A DNA stretch of 64,000 bases from an uncultured Collinsella sp. (GTDB lineage: Bacteria > Actinomycetota > Coriobacteriia > Coriobacteriales > Coriobacteriaceae), in the NCBI GenBank assembly GCA_902464485.1, contig CABQJJ010000005.1, positions 1 to 64,000 of the forward strand, read 5' to 3'. Position 1 is the stretch's first letter; each line of letters begins with the position of its first letter. Of the stretch, positions 31,624 through 40,976 are shown in pieces. The translations under genes and the position numbers were made by a program. The notes beneath the pieces were generated by a model that saw only the letters and a program-made list of their open reading frames with translations, did not search any database and was not told the DNA's origin.

Positions 31624-33186
31624 ATGAACAAAGATGAGCTACTGGCAAAGTTCCAGCGCCTGGGCAAAGTCCTCATGACGCCTGTCCTGATCCTGCCAAT
31701 CGCCGGCATCCTTCAGGGCTTTGGCAATGCCTTTACCAGTCCCACCCTTACGGCAGCTGTTCCCTGGCTTGCTGCTCCGGGCTTTGCGATTTTCTTTTCG
31801 ATTCTCAAGGCCGCTGCCGGCATCGTTATGAACAACATCCCGGTTATCTTCTCGATTTGTCTCGCCTATGGCTTCGCCAAGTCCGAGAAGGCTACCGCGG
31901 CGCTTTGTGGCTTTTTGGGCTACATGTGCATGAACTCTGTGATGGGCACGTTCCTTACGGCGACTGGCGTTATCGATCCCGCGAATCTTACGACGGGCCA
32001 GAGCACGATCCTCGGTATCACCACGCTCGACACTGGCGTTATCGGCGGTCTTTTGGTAGGCGCAATCGTCGCATGGCTGCATAACCGTTACTACAAGATT
32101 GAGCTGCCCGCCGTGTTCTCCATCTTTAACGGCACGCGCTTTATTCCGGCGGTGACGCTGCTCTCATGCAGCATCCTCGCATTGGTCATGTCCTTTGTTT
32201 TCCCGTTTATTCAGAACGCTCTCGGTGCGCTGTCCGAGTTCATCAAGACTACGGGTGCCTTTGGTGCATTTGTCTACGGCGCCGGCGAACGCATGCTCCT
32301 GCCTTTTGGCTTGCATCACTTTGTCTATTTGCCGTTCTTCTTCACGTCGCTCGGTGGCGTCGAGACCATCGACGGCCAGACCGTTCAGGGCGCTATCAAT
32401 ATCTACAACGCGATCCTGGGCTCTCCCAGCACGCCGTTTAACATCGAGGTCAGCCGTTTTGTCATGAACGGTAAGGTTATCTTCGCCATGTTCGGCCTGC
32501 CTGGCGCTGCACTCGCCTTCTACAAGACGGCGCTTCCCAAGAACAAGAAGAAGACCGCAGCGCTCATGATCGCCATCGTGGTTCCTTGCATCCTCTCCGG
32601 CATTACCGAGCCGCTCGAGTATTCCTTCCTGTTTATCGCGCCCATCCTCTACGTGTTCCACGCTCTCATGGCTGGTCTTGCCTATGCGCTGACCTATATC
32701 CTGCAGTTCAACGTGGCTGGCTCCGCGTCCTTCGGTGGCCCGCTCTTGTCGTTGATCTTTAACGGCATTATGGGTGCAGCCAAGGGCTCCAACTGGCAGG
32801 TTATCCTGTTCCTTGGCCCCATCTACTTCGTGGTGTACTACTTCGTCTTCAAGTTCATCATTCTTAAGAAGGACCTTAAGACCCCTGGCCGCGAGGAAGA
32901 GTCCGACGATGAGGCCGAAAAGGCTCCCAAGACCGTGATCAGCGACCTCATTCCCGCCATCGTTGAGGCAGTGGGCGGCGACAACAATATTAAGTCTGTC
33001 GAGGCCTGCTTCACCCGTCTGCGCATCCAGCTCAATGACTGTGACAAGGTGGTTGATGACGCCGAGTTTACCGAAAAGCTCGAAGCGCGCGGCATCGTGC
33101 ATGTTAACGGTGGCGTGCAGATTGTGTACGGTAACATGGCTTCTAACTACGCAACCCAGATGCGCGAGCTGCTGGGTATGGAGTAA
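31624..33186 (+). CDS. PTS EIICB permease, alpha-glucoside/maltose type
   Basis: The 520-residue protein has an N-terminal EIIC membrane domain (LGKVLMTPVLILPIAGILQG; GAGERMLLPFGLHHFVYLPF; GITEPLEYSFLFIAP) and a C-terminal EIIB domain joined by an acidic linker near 430. The phosphorylated Cys462 lies in ACFTRLRIQL. No EIIA is fused or adjacent, so a shared EIIA-Glc is needed. It imports and phosphorylates the sugar that the preceding GH4 enzyme cleaves. It forms an operon with GH4, with a strong terminator after it. A second, broken copy lies at 34257-35837. Confidence 0.9.
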   Translation: MNKDELLAKFQRLGKVLMTPVLILPIAGILQGFGNAFTSPTLTAAVPWLAAPGFAIFFSILKAAAGIVMNNIPVIFSICLAYGFAKSEKATAALCGFLGYMCMNSVMGTFLTATGVIDPANLTTGQSTILGITTLDTGVIGGLLVGAIVAWLHNRYYKIELPAVFSIFNGTRFIPAVTLLSCSILALVMSFVFPFIQNALGALSEFIKTTGAFGAFVYGAGERMLLPFGLHHFVYLPFFFTSLGGVETIDGQTVQGAINIYNAILGSPSTPFNIEVSRFVMNGKVIFAMFGLPGAALAFYKTALPKNKKKTAALMIAIVVPCILSGITEPLEYSFLFIAPILYVFHALMAGLAYALTYILQFNVAGSASFGGPLLSLIFNGIMGAAKGSNWQVILFLGPIYFVVYYFVFKFIILKKDLKTPGREEESDDEAEKAPKTVISDLIPAIVEAVGGDNNIKSVEACFTRLRIQLNDCDKVVDDAEFTEKLEARGIVHVNGGVQIVYGNMASNYATQMRELLGME

Positions 33187-33214
33187 ACGACTCAAACACA
33201 CGATCAAGATTAAT

Positions 33215-33254
33215 ACAGGTCGGCGTCCGATTCTTCAATCGGGCGCCGACCTGT
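33215..33254 (+). terminator. Terminator of module 1
   Basis: ACAGGTCGGCG...CGCCGACCTGT with inner CCGATT/AATCGG pairing, followed by GCTGTTTTG. Confidence 0.85.
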
Positions 33255-33378
33255 GCTGTTTTGGGGCGAATGGGCAAGTACATGACGTGCTCGCTGCTCT
33301 CTTTTGGCACTGCCTATCGTGTATTCGGACGCCTTGCGACGGTGAGGTGCGTTCTTTTCGGTCCTAGCGTGTTTGCGG

Positions 33379-34179
33379 CTAGCGCTGCGCCCGAAGTCGA
33401 TTTGCACAGCTGATATACAGAGCGTTAACCGCGCTTTGTAGACTCATGCCCTCAACCAGGGCGGTCGAGTACTCGCTGAGTGACTCCGCGCTCACGGGTA
33501 GCAAGAGCTCACGCGTCCCGTTGTTATCGAATGCCATGTTGCTCGATATCCAAATAACGCGGCAGCCTCGCCGCTTGGCCTCAACGTAAAGATTGAAGAT
33601 ATGGCTCGTCTTTCCTGAGAACGATACAAAGATGGTTAGATCGTCGGGTTGGAGCAGACAGAGTGACGTCTCCTGTCCCTTGACGGAGCCAAATGAGAAG
33701 CACAGTCGGTTTACGCGGCTCAGCTTTTCGCAGAGTGAGCGGGCGGCGAGATTGGAGAATGAGCTTCCGTATACGTAGACATTTTGCGCATCGAGAAGCC
33801 AATCAACGGCCCGCTCGAGTCGATCCTCAGTGAGCAGGCGTTTTGTTTCAAGCAAAGAGGTCTCTACGATATCGAAATACCAGGGTATATCGATTTGCTT
33901 ATGAGCCCTTGCCTCGGTTGTCTCACGCTGGAGCCAAGCGTTGAAGTCGTCAACTTGCTCTTTGAACGATCGAAAGCTCGAGCCGTTTACGCGCCTGCAG
34001 AAGCGCGAGATGGTCGCGGGCGATGTATTGCACGCGCGGGCAAGTTCTTCTATTGAGAGCTCTGGGACCTCGTCGTGATGGGAAAGGGCGTAGAGTGCGA
34101 TGTGGGCGTCAAGGCTGCCGCCCTTCTCGACGTCTTCGATACAAGACCTGAGGTTCGAATAGACCTCGTACATCGACAT
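33379..34179 (-). CDS. RpiR/MurR-family regulator (alpha-glucoside module 2)
   Basis: The 266-residue protein has an RpiR helix-turn-helix (LSIEELARACNTSPATISRF, CRRVNGSSFRSFKEQ) and a SIS domain (VYVYGSSFSNLAARSLCEKL, IFVSFSGKTSHIFNLYVEAK). It is only distantly like the regulator at 29168-29917. It is transcribed in the same direction as the GH4 and PTS genes of module 2 but after a terminator, so it is separately expressed. Regulation of the phospho-glucoside genes is inferred from context. TTGGAGTG lies 7-8 bases before the ATG. Confidence 0.85.
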   Translation of the reverse strand: MSMYEVYSNLRSCIEDVEKGGSLDAHIALYALSHHDEVPELSIEELARACNTSPATISRFCRRVNGSSFRSFKEQVDDFNAWLQRETTEARAHKQIDIPWYFDIVETSLLETKRLLTEDRLERAVDWLLDAQNVYVYGSSFSNLAARSLCEKLSRVNRLCFSFGSVKGQETSLCLLQPDDLTIFVSFSGKTSHIFNLYVEAKRRGCRVIWISSNMAFDNNGTRELLLPVSAESLSEYSTALVEGMSLQSAVNALYISCANRLRAQR

Positions 34180-34200
34180 TCAAATCACTCCAAACAATAA

Positions 34201-34233
34201 TGCCCCGGAGCGGATATGCCATCTCCGGAGCAT
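34201..34233 (-). terminator. Hairpin after PTS gene, module 2
   Basis: TGCTCCGGAG and CTCCGGGGCA arms pair with few mismatches; ATTATTGTTTGG follows on the minus strand. It lies between the PTS and RpiR genes. Confidence 0.6.
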
Positions 34234-34256
34234 TGTGGTGAAGCTATGGGACGGAT

Positions 34257-35837
34257 TTATTCCATGCCCAAGTATTCTCTCATTTCGACTTTGTAGACAG
34301 AAGCTTTATTGCCGTAAACGATCTGAACACCGCCGCCAACGTGCACGATGGCGCTGGCGCCGAGGTCTTTGGTGAAGACGCTATCGTCCTTGACTAGGGC
34401 GGTGTCTTTGAGGCTGAGCCTCAGGCGAGTGAAGCAGGCGTTGACGCCCGAGATGTTATCGGCGCCGCCCACGGCATCCACGATCTGCGGGATGAGGTCG
34501 CTTACCTGGACAGGTGCTTTGGAGTCGATGGCCGACGTGTCATCCGCTGTCTGCGTGTCATCATCCTCGCGGCCCGGGGTTTTGAGGTCAAATTTCTTGA
34601 TAAAGGCGCGGAACAGCACGTAATAGATTCCGAAGTAAGCGATGCCGAGCGGAATAAGCCAGAACCAGTTGGAGCCTTTATCGGCGTTCATGATGCCGTT
34701 GAAGATCCACGAGAGGAGCGGTCCGCCGAAGGCGGAAGGCCCGGGCACATTGAACTGTACCAGGTAGGTGAGTACATACGCGATGCCGCACAGCAGGGCG
34801 TGGACCACATAGAGTACGGGCGCTACAAAGAGGAAGGAGTACTCGAGCGGTTCGGTTATGCCCATGATGGCGGCCGGAATGACGGCGGCGATCATGAGGG
34901 AGCCGACCTTCTTTTTATTCTCGGGACGGGCACAGTGGTAGATGGCGAGCGCCGCTGCGGGCAGGCCGCACATGGCGAACAGCACCTTGCCGTTCATGAC
35001 GTATTTTGAGATGTCGATGTCGTACATCATGCCGGGCGTGTTGAGCATGGCGTTGTAGATGTTGACAGCACCCTCGACGGTCTGGCCGTCAACCTAGATG
35101 CTACCGCCCAGAGAAGTGAAGAAAAACGGCAGGTAGATGAAATGGTGCAGGCCGAAAGGCAGAAGCATGCGCTCGGAGAAGCCATAGATGAACGCGCCAA
35201 ACACCCCGGTGGAATCGATGAGTGTCGAGGCGGCCTTTAGGCCGGTTTGCACAAACGGAAACACGAAGGCGAGCGCAACGCCCACTAGGCTCGCGAAAAC
35301 GACGGTGAGGGCGGGGACGCAGCGTGTACCGTTGAAGATGCCGAGCACCGGCGGAAGCTGCACCTTATAGAATCGGTTGTGGATCCACGCGACTACCAAG
35401 CCGATGATGATGCCGCCGAATACGCCGGTGTCGAGTGTGGTTACGCCCAGGATGGCGTTCTGACCGGTCTGCAGGTTGGCGGGATCGATGGTGCCCAGCA
35501 GGATAAGCAGCTGACCCATGATCGTGTTCATGGTCATGTAGCCGATGAAGCCTGAGAGTGCGGCGGTCGCCTTCTCGGCTTTGGCGTAACCGTAGGCGAT
35601 GCAGATCGCAAAGAGAACCGAGATGTTACCATTGATAACGTTGCCGGCTGCTTTGATGAGTGTGCTAAAGATCACCATCGGCTCGGTGCCCAAAAGCGGG
35701 CAGAGCGAGATGAGGTTAGCATTGGAAAGGGCGGAGCCCAGACCGACCAAAATGCCGGAAACGGGCAGGAGAAGGACCGGTGCCATGAGCACCTTGCCGA
35801 GTCTCTGGAACTCGCTGTAGAGCTTGCTTTCTTTCAT
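34257..35837 (-). pseudogene. PTS EIICB permease interrupted by amber codon
   Basis: The frame runs 526 codons and aligns along its length with the permease at 31624-33186: LGKVLMAPVLLLPVSGILVG, GFSERMLLPFGLHHFIYLPF, then FFTSLGGSI. There a TAG (35094-35096) stands before VDGQTVEGAVNIYNAM, after which the frame continues to an intact EIIB domain (ACFTRLRLSL) and the final YLGME. The stop falls in a loop inside EIIC, so the N-terminal product lacks the later helices and EIIB. No frameshift is seen. It is probably nonfunctional unless the stop is read through; a sequencing error is the alternative. It is preceded by a GH4 gene in the same operon. Confidence 0.85.
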
Positions 35838-35861
35838 GATGTTCCTTCGATGCGCGGGGAG

Positions 35862-37187
35862 TTAGGACAGGGTCGGCCAATAATCGCCGTTCGCTTCGAT
35901 CAGGTCGTCGAGGATTTGGCGCGCGACGGTAGTCGAAGGGACGGTCTTGTTGATTGCGATGGCTTCGAGTGCCTTCTGGTAGGAATGCTCGTAATATGCG
36001 TCGACGGCGAGCTTCTCGCTGGCATTCTGCTCTTCGATAAGCCCCTTGTAAAAGGTGGGGATAGCAGGCTGGCTGATTGGTTCGGGGCCCCAAGAGCGCA
36101 GGTAGGCGGGGACCTCGACCATGGCGTCGTCGGGCAGATTGGGGATGGCGCCGTTGTTCTCGACGATTACGAGATAACGTTCGCACTTGTTGTAGGCGAT
36201 AGAGGCGGCTGCGTCGACGATAAAGTCGCCAAAGACCGTGAAGCTCTGTACGGGGCTCTTGTAATTGGCGGGATCTGCCAGGTACTTGTCGTGCTCGGCA
36301 AACATCTCCTTCTCGCGTCCGTTGATGACGTTGTCGGCGCGCGTCCAGTTGGGGTCCATGCCATCTGCCATGTCTTTGGAGTACAGGTAGTACTGCAGGT
36401 AGCTGTTGGGCAGATACTCGGGATAGTCCTTCACAATCTTGACGTATTGACCCCAGGTGTGCATCCAGTCCTTGTCCTTGTGATGCTTGTCGCTCACGGC
36501 CATGCCGTGCTCGAGAATCATCTGACGGAGCTCCGGCAGACGATCGCGTCCCTGCTTGTCGTAGATTTTGGTAAACCAGCCAAAGTGATTGAGTCCAAAA
36601 TACATGGGGTCGATATCGCGCCAGCTGGGAAGTCCGAGCATCTTAGAGTACGAGAGCAAGATAGCCGTGGGCATATCGCAGATGTTAAGGATATGGTCGT
36701 TGTTAAACTCGCGACGTGTGGCCTCGGCGACAACTGCGGCGGGGTTGGAATAGTTGAGGATCCAGGCGTCTGGACTGTATTTCTTGGCGTAGCGTACGAG
36801 ATCGAAGACGCCGGGGATGGACCTGATGCCATAGGAGATCGAACCGCCGGCGCCGCAGGTTTCCTGTCCCACGCAACCGTACTTGAGAGGGATGCGCTCG
36901 TCCTGGCGACGCATCTGAAGGCCACCCTGGCGGATTTGCGCGAAGACGAAGTCGACATCGGTGAATGCCTTTTCGGGATCGGTCGTCACGACAACTTCGA
37001 TGTCAGGAGCTTCCTGCTCGATGAACTGCTTCATGATGTCGTAGACGAGATGCATGCGCTTCTCGTCGATGTCGTACAGGGCGAGTTTGCGCAGCGGTAA
37101 TTCGTTTTTCTTCTGCAATAGGCTCTGGATGATGCCGGGAGTGTGGGTGCTGCCGGCCCCGGCAATTACAACTGCTTTCTTGTCCAT
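35862..37187 (-). CDS. GH4 6-phospho-alpha-glucosidase (CDMP type)
   Basis: The 441-residue family 4 glycosidase has a NAD loop VIAGAGSTHTPGII, NYSNPAAVV, metal ligand Cys170 in the NICDMP motif, His201 in GLNHFGW, and NVINGREKEMF. CDMP is the signature of 6-phospho-alpha-glucosidases such as GlvA/AglB, acting on maltose-6'-phosphate and similar compounds from PTS uptake. It is the first gene of module 2, followed 24 bases on by the broken PTS permease. AAAGGGG precedes the ATG. Confidence 0.9.
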   Translation of the reverse strand: MDKKAVVIAGAGSTHTPGIIQSLLQKKNELPLRKLALYDIDEKRMHLVYDIMKQFIEQEAPDIEVVVTTDPEKAFTDVDFVFAQIRQGGLQMRRQDERIPLKYGCVGQETCGAGGSISYGIRSIPGVFDLVRYAKKYSPDAWILNYSNPAAVVAEATRREFNNDHILNICDMPTAILLSYSKMLGLPSWRDIDPMYFGLNHFGWFTKIYDKQGRDRLPELRQMILEHGMAVSDKHHKDKDWMHTWGQYVKIVKDYPEYLPNSYLQYYLYSKDMADGMDPNWTRADNVINGREKEMFAEHDKYLADPANYKSPVQSFTVFGDFIVDAAASIAYNKCERYLVIVENNGAIPNLPDDAMVEVPAYLRSWGPEPISQPAIPTFYKGLIEEQNASEKLAVDAYYEHSYQKALEAIAINKTVPSTTVARQILDDLIEANGDYWPTLS

Positions 37188-37249
37188 GTGGTAAACCCCT
37201 TTCGTGTGGATTGACCACTTCAGACTACGAAAGCTTTACCTGCGATTCT

Positions 37250-37276
37250 ATCGATTTTCAGATTGCGAAAAACGAT
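37250..37276. promoter_or_regulatory. Candidate operator upstream of module 2
   Basis: ATCGATTTTC and GAAAAACGAT pair at 9 of 10 positions around a 7-base centre, about 65 bases before the GH4 start. It is a candidate RpiR or CcpA-like site. The rest of 37188-37430 holds no gene. Confidence 0.45.
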
Positions 37277-37430
37277 AGCGATAATCTTAACAGGATGCGT
37301 TTTGCGTGGTTAAATAGCGCCGGGAAAGATGCTGACTTGGGCGGCAGACGACGTGTTGCATGGCTGCAGGAGCGAACGCCACGCGGTCAAAAGATGGTGG
37401 GCGGTGCTGTGGCTTTTGGCTGCAATTGCG

Positions 37431-38660
37431 CTACCCGCGGTGACGCTCCCAGCGAGCCAACTTAATCGTTACCAGCGTAAGCGCCCAGGCCACAAGCGAG
37501 AACGCGGCGCCTACGGCGCCCACGTACGCAATGCCAACGCTACTTACCACGGCGCCGCCCACTGCGGTGCCAAACGAGATGCCGACGTTAAACGCCATGG
37601 GCTCAACCGAACTTGCGAGTACCATCGACTTGGGATGGCGGCTGCGAGCCACGTCCATAAAGTGCGTGATGCACGACACCGAGAACAGGTACATGAGCAG
37701 CGCCAAGCTAAAGACAAAGACGAGTGCGAGCGGCATGGTGCCGCCCACGGCAAACAGCCCGAGTAGTGCCGCAGCCTGCAGCACAAACGTCACAAGCAGC
37801 GCCTTCATGCCAAAGCGCGCATCGATCCATCCGCCCAGGATGTTCGAGATCAGGCAGAACACGCCATAGGCCATAAGCGTGGTACTCGCCTGAACAGTGC
37901 CCATACCCAGCACCTGCTCAAGATAAGGCGTCACGTAGCCATAGAATACGTAGACCGAGCCCACGCCAAACAAAAAGATGAGCATGCCGGTGATGATGCT
38001 CGGCTCGCGCAGCAGACCCGCCTGATCGCGAAAGGTGGCAGGCTCGTCGGTTTGCCCGGCGCGCGGCATAAACGCCACGAGCGCTCCGCATATCAAAACG
38101 GCAAAGGCCAGCGTGCCGTACATGGCCACGTGCCAATCGAGCGTGTCGGCCACAAACTTGCCAATCGAGGTCACAAAGACCATCGCCACGGAAAACGCGC
38201 CGTACACGACTGAGATGGCAAGCGAAGTTTGCTGCGGGGACAAAAGCTCAGGAATGTACGTCACGCCCACGGCGAGCAGCGCACCTGAGACAGAACCCAG
38301 GATGATGCGCGAGATAAAGAGCACCTGGAAGTTGGGTGCCAACGCCATGGCCAAGTTGCCGAGCACAAAGACGATGCTATAACACACGAGTAGCTGGAAG
38401 CGGCGGAATCGCCCCGTGCTGAGCGCAAGCACCGGCGTCGCGATGGCGTAGACGAGCGCGAACACGCTGATGAGCTGACCCGCAGTAGCAAGTGATACGC
38501 CGAGTTCCGTCGCCAAGTCGCTCTCGATACCGATGACCACGAACTCGGAGCAGCCGAGCGAGAATCCCAACAGCACGAGCAGCGCAAGGCAGAGCTTGGT
38601 GCGCGCGGGGGAGAGCGCGGCGGCGGTTGACTTACTTTTAGGCGTGGTTGCGGCGGTCAA
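37431..38660 (-). CDS. MFS efflux transporter (AraJ/sugar-efflux-like)
   Basis: The roughly 409-residue protein has twelve hydrophobic segments and family markers: LGCSEFVVIGIESDLATELG in helix 1, LSTGRFRRFQLLVC for the 2-3 loop, SRIILGSVSGALLAVGVTYI, and LGGWIDARFGMKALLV. The pattern is that of the DHA1 arabinose-efflux-like group, which exports sugars or drugs. I favour a TTG start at 38660, as TTGGAG lies 8 bases before it; a GTG at 38669 would overlap that ribosome site. The substrate is unknown. Confidence 0.8.
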   Translation of the reverse strand: MTAATTPKSKSTAAALSPARTKLCLALLVLLGFSLGCSEFVVIGIESDLATELGVSLATAGQLISVFALVYAIATPVLALSTGRFRRFQLLVCYSIVFVLGNLAMALAPNFQVLFISRIILGSVSGALLAVGVTYIPELLSPQQTSLAISVVYGAFSVAMVFVTSIGKFVADTLDWHVAMYGTLAFAVLICGALVAFMPRAGQTDEPATFRDQAGLLREPSIITGMLIFLFGVGSVYVFYGYVTPYLEQVLGMGTVQASTTLMAYGVFCLISNILGGWIDARFGMKALLVTFVLQAAALLGLFAVGGTMPLALVFVFSLALLMYLFSVSCITHFMDVARSRHPKSMVLASSVEPMAFNVGISFGTAVGGAVVSSVGIAYVGAVGAAFSLVAWALTLVTIKLARWERHRG

Positions 38661-38717
38661 GGTTGTCACTCCAATGTCGCATGAATAAGCGGGATTCAAT
38701 CCCTGCAACTCTAACAG

Positions 38718-38750
38718 AATGCGACAAAGGGACAGTCCCTTTGTCGCATT
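38718..38750. repeat. Palindromic repeat, GACAAAGGGA family, copy 2
   Basis: A perfect 33-bp palindrome: AATGCGACAAAGGGA-CAG-TCCCTTTGTCGCATT. It has the same core as 9004-9032. Confidence 0.9.
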
Positions 38751-38770
38751 GCGCTGCCGGCCAGTCGCCC

Positions 38771-38835
38771 AAACCGTCACAACATTCGGCGAAAATCTCG
38801 AAAACGAGGAAAAGCGTCGAATGTTGTGACGGTTT
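38771..38835. repeat. 65-bp cruciform repeat with nested hairpin
   Basis: Perfect 18-base arms (AAACCGTCACAACATTCG at 38771-38788, complement at 38818-38835) enclose a second hairpin CTCG-AAAA-CGAG. TTTTCG runs past the end, so it could also stop transcription rightward. It lies between the MFS gene and the membrane protein at 38922. Confidence 0.85.
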
Positions 38836-38921
38836 TCGTGTCTGGCGCGGGTGAGCTTCAGCGCCGTCCAGGGGTATAAGGCTAGCAAGTGTTTATTTGC
38901 GAGGCCAAGGGGGCGCCCCGT

Positions 38922-39788
38922 ATGGATATCGATAACTTTGAATGGTGGTATAGCGAGGGCGAGGCTCCGGACGAGGAGTGGGACGAGCCCACGCCGAGTG
39001 GTGTGTCGAGTAACGAGGCCGAGACCGGCAACGGTCCCGCCGAGTCGGACGCCGCCTCCGGTCCCGCCGAGCCCCTAACCTTCGAACAGGCCTGGGCCCA
39101 GGCCGAGGCCAACGAGGCAAAGGCCGATGCCACGGCCACGCTCGGTGAGCCGGCGGACATGTCCATCTCACCGGCCAAGACCCCGCAGCCGCGCCATAAC
39201 ATCGACCCCGGCAGCACAGCATCCTTCAGCATTCTCGACGTGCCCGCGCAGGGTGCCCAAGCGCCCGCGCCCACGCGTCGCCCCGACTTGGCTCGTGAGG
39301 AAGACGCGGGCCGTCGTTCTCCGCTCGGCCCCATCCTCATCGCTTTCATGGCCGGCGTCATCGCCTGCTCGGCGATCGGAAATGTCTGGAGTCATGTGGA
39401 ACAACAGCGCAAAGATGCCGCCAAGGTCGAGATGTCTGTCGAGCAATCGCTCGGCCGCACGCGCTCGGTGCATGTGTCGGTCGAGGTCAAGGACGGTGCG
39501 ACGTGGGACACCGCGCGCGGCGACAGCCAGATGCTCGTTCATATCGTGGGTCGCACGCTTAAGGGGCGGGCGATTGACGAGTATCAATATGTCAACTCCG
39601 CTGGCGACGGCATCGAACTCAAACCCGGCGATTACGAGCTCACGGTCGACGAGCCGCCCGTCGCCACCGATGGCACGCGCTTCCGTGCCTCAAAGCGCAT
39701 GGTTCCCGTGAGCTTTAACTCGCAGGCGCCCGATACGGTCGACAGCACGCCTCAGGGCGGGTTCGACCTTTACGTGGATACCCAGTAG
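38922..39788 (+). CDS. Membrane protein with acidic cytoplasmic part and GDY extracytoplasmic domain
   Basis: The 288-residue protein starts at ATG 38922, where AAGGGGG lies about 8 bases upstream; a GTG at 38889 would add 11 residues. The N-terminal 140 residues are acidic, Glu/Ala/Pro-rich and likely disordered. One membrane segment (LGPILIAFMAGVIACSAIG) follows, then a beta domain with IELKPGDYELTVDEPPVATD. That motif recurs in two proteins of the integrative element (22081 and 25294), although this gene lies 10 kb outside it. The function is unknown. Confidence 0.7.
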   Translation: MDIDNFEWWYSEGEAPDEEWDEPTPSGVSSNEAETGNGPAESDAASGPAEPLTFEQAWAQAEANEAKADATATLGEPADMSISPAKTPQPRHNIDPGSTASFSILDVPAQGAQAPAPTRRPDLAREEDAGRRSPLGPILIAFMAGVIACSAIGNVWSHVEQQRKDAAKVEMSVEQSLGRTRSVHVSVEVKDGATWDTARGDSQMLVHIVGRTLKGRAIDEYQYVNSAGDGIELKPGDYELTVDEPPVATDGTRFRASKRMVPVSFNSQAPDTVDSTPQGGFDLYVDTQ

Positions 39789-39901
39789 GCGCTCTCCGCT
39801 CATTCCGCTATGGCTACTCAATAATTGCTTGCCGCCCCGTGCCGTCGCCAAGAGTGGGACAATAGCCCTCGACACCGTTGTTTACTATTGGAGGAAGTAG
39901 T

Positions 39902-40795
39902 ATGTCCACCGTCACTACCATCAAGCGCGGCGGCCTCACCGCGGCCATCGATTCCATGGGTGCCCAGCTCACAAGCCTTGCCCTCAACGGCAACGAGTAT
40001 CTGTGGCAGGGCGACCCGGCCTTTTGGGGCAAGCACGCGCCCATCCTGTTCCCCATCGTGGGATCGCTGCGCAACAACACGGCAACGTCTGCTGCCGGCA
40101 TCTGCGAGATGGCCCGCCACGGTCTCGCTCGCATCGTTGAGCACAAGATCGCCGAGGTGTCGGAGGACGGTTCGTCCGTCACCTACGAGATCACCGATAC
40201 GCCCGAGTCGCTCAAAGCCTTCCCGTTCCACTTTAAGCTCAATATGACCTATGCCCTGACCGGCGATGCCACGCTCACGCAGACCTTTGCCGTCACCAAC
40301 ACCGGCGACGTAGACCTGCCGTTCTCGGTGGGTGGCCACCCTGCATTTAACGTACCGGCTCCAGGTGCCGAGGACGAGGCATTCGAGGACTACGAGCTGG
40401 CGTTTACCGAGGCTTGGACTAACGAGGCTCCCATCATCACGCCCGATGGTCTTATGACGTTCGAGGGTAGCTACAAGGCTCCCGATAACTCGGACGTGCT
40501 GCCCATCACGCACCGCAGCTTCGATAACGATGCCATCATGTTCACCGATACTCCGGGCTCCACGCTCACGCTGCGCGGCCGCAAGTCGGGCCACGGCGTC
40601 AAGATCGACTTTGAGGGCTTTAAGTACATCGGCGTGTGGTCTGCCGCCAACGACGCCCCGTTTGTGGCGCTCGAGCCTTGGACCGGCCACACCACCATGG
40701 ACACCGAGGACGACGTCTTTGAGCACAAGGTCAACACCATTACGCTGGCGCCGGGCGAGAAGGATATTCGCAGCTTTAGCGTTACCCTGCTTTAA
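39902..40795 (+). CDS. Aldose 1-epimerase (galactose mutarotase) family protein
   Basis: The 297-residue protein has the family's beta-sandwich features: GAQLTSLALNGNEYLWQGDP, HAPILFPIVGSLRNN, HGLAR (with an active-site-like His), VGGHPAFNVP with the second His, and EPWTGHTTMD (a Glu takes the base role in mutarotases). This subgroup (LacX/YeaD-like) may act on sugar phosphates rather than free galactose. It is monocistronic by appearance. GGAGGA precedes the ATG at 39902. Confidence 0.88.
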   Translation: MSTVTTIKRGGLTAAIDSMGAQLTSLALNGNEYLWQGDPAFWGKHAPILFPIVGSLRNNTATSAAGICEMARHGLARIVEHKIAEVSEDGSSVTYEITDTPESLKAFPFHFKLNMTYALTGDATLTQTFAVTNTGDVDLPFSVGGHPAFNVPAPGAEDEAFEDYELAFTEAWTNEAPIITPDGLMTFEGSYKAPDNSDVLPITHRSFDNDAIMFTDTPGSTLTLRGRKSGHGVKIDFEGFKYIGVWSAANDAPFVALEPWTGHTTMDTEDDVFEHKVNTITLAPGEKDIRSFSVTLL

Positions 40796-40842
40796 CAGGC
40801 TGCATACCTGGACGTCGCTCGCCTGCGACAAAACAACGGACT

Positions 40843-40869
40843 AGCCGTTGGGGACGTTCCCCAACGGCT
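40843..40869. repeat. Palindromic repeat, AGCCGTTGGGGA family, copy 1
   Basis: AGCCGTTGGGGA-CGT-TCCCCAACGGCT, a perfect palindrome 48 bases after the epimerase stop. A larger version is at 45398-45453. Confidence 0.9.
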
Positions 40870-40976
40870 ACCAATCGTTTTCAGTTCGTTAACTTGTATA
40901 TATACATCTGCTGGAGGTAGCGCTGAGCGGTATCCTGTTAAGTCGTTAGCATACGGTTCAACAGGGAAGGCAGATT

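Noticed and set aside
27997..35096. Two genes (27658-28461 and 34257-35837) with in-frame TAG could suggest amber recoding.
   Set aside because: Many genes here end in TAG (dnaJ, hspR, prfA, upp), prfA is intact, and no suppressor tRNA is seen. Nonsense mutations or sequence errors are simpler.
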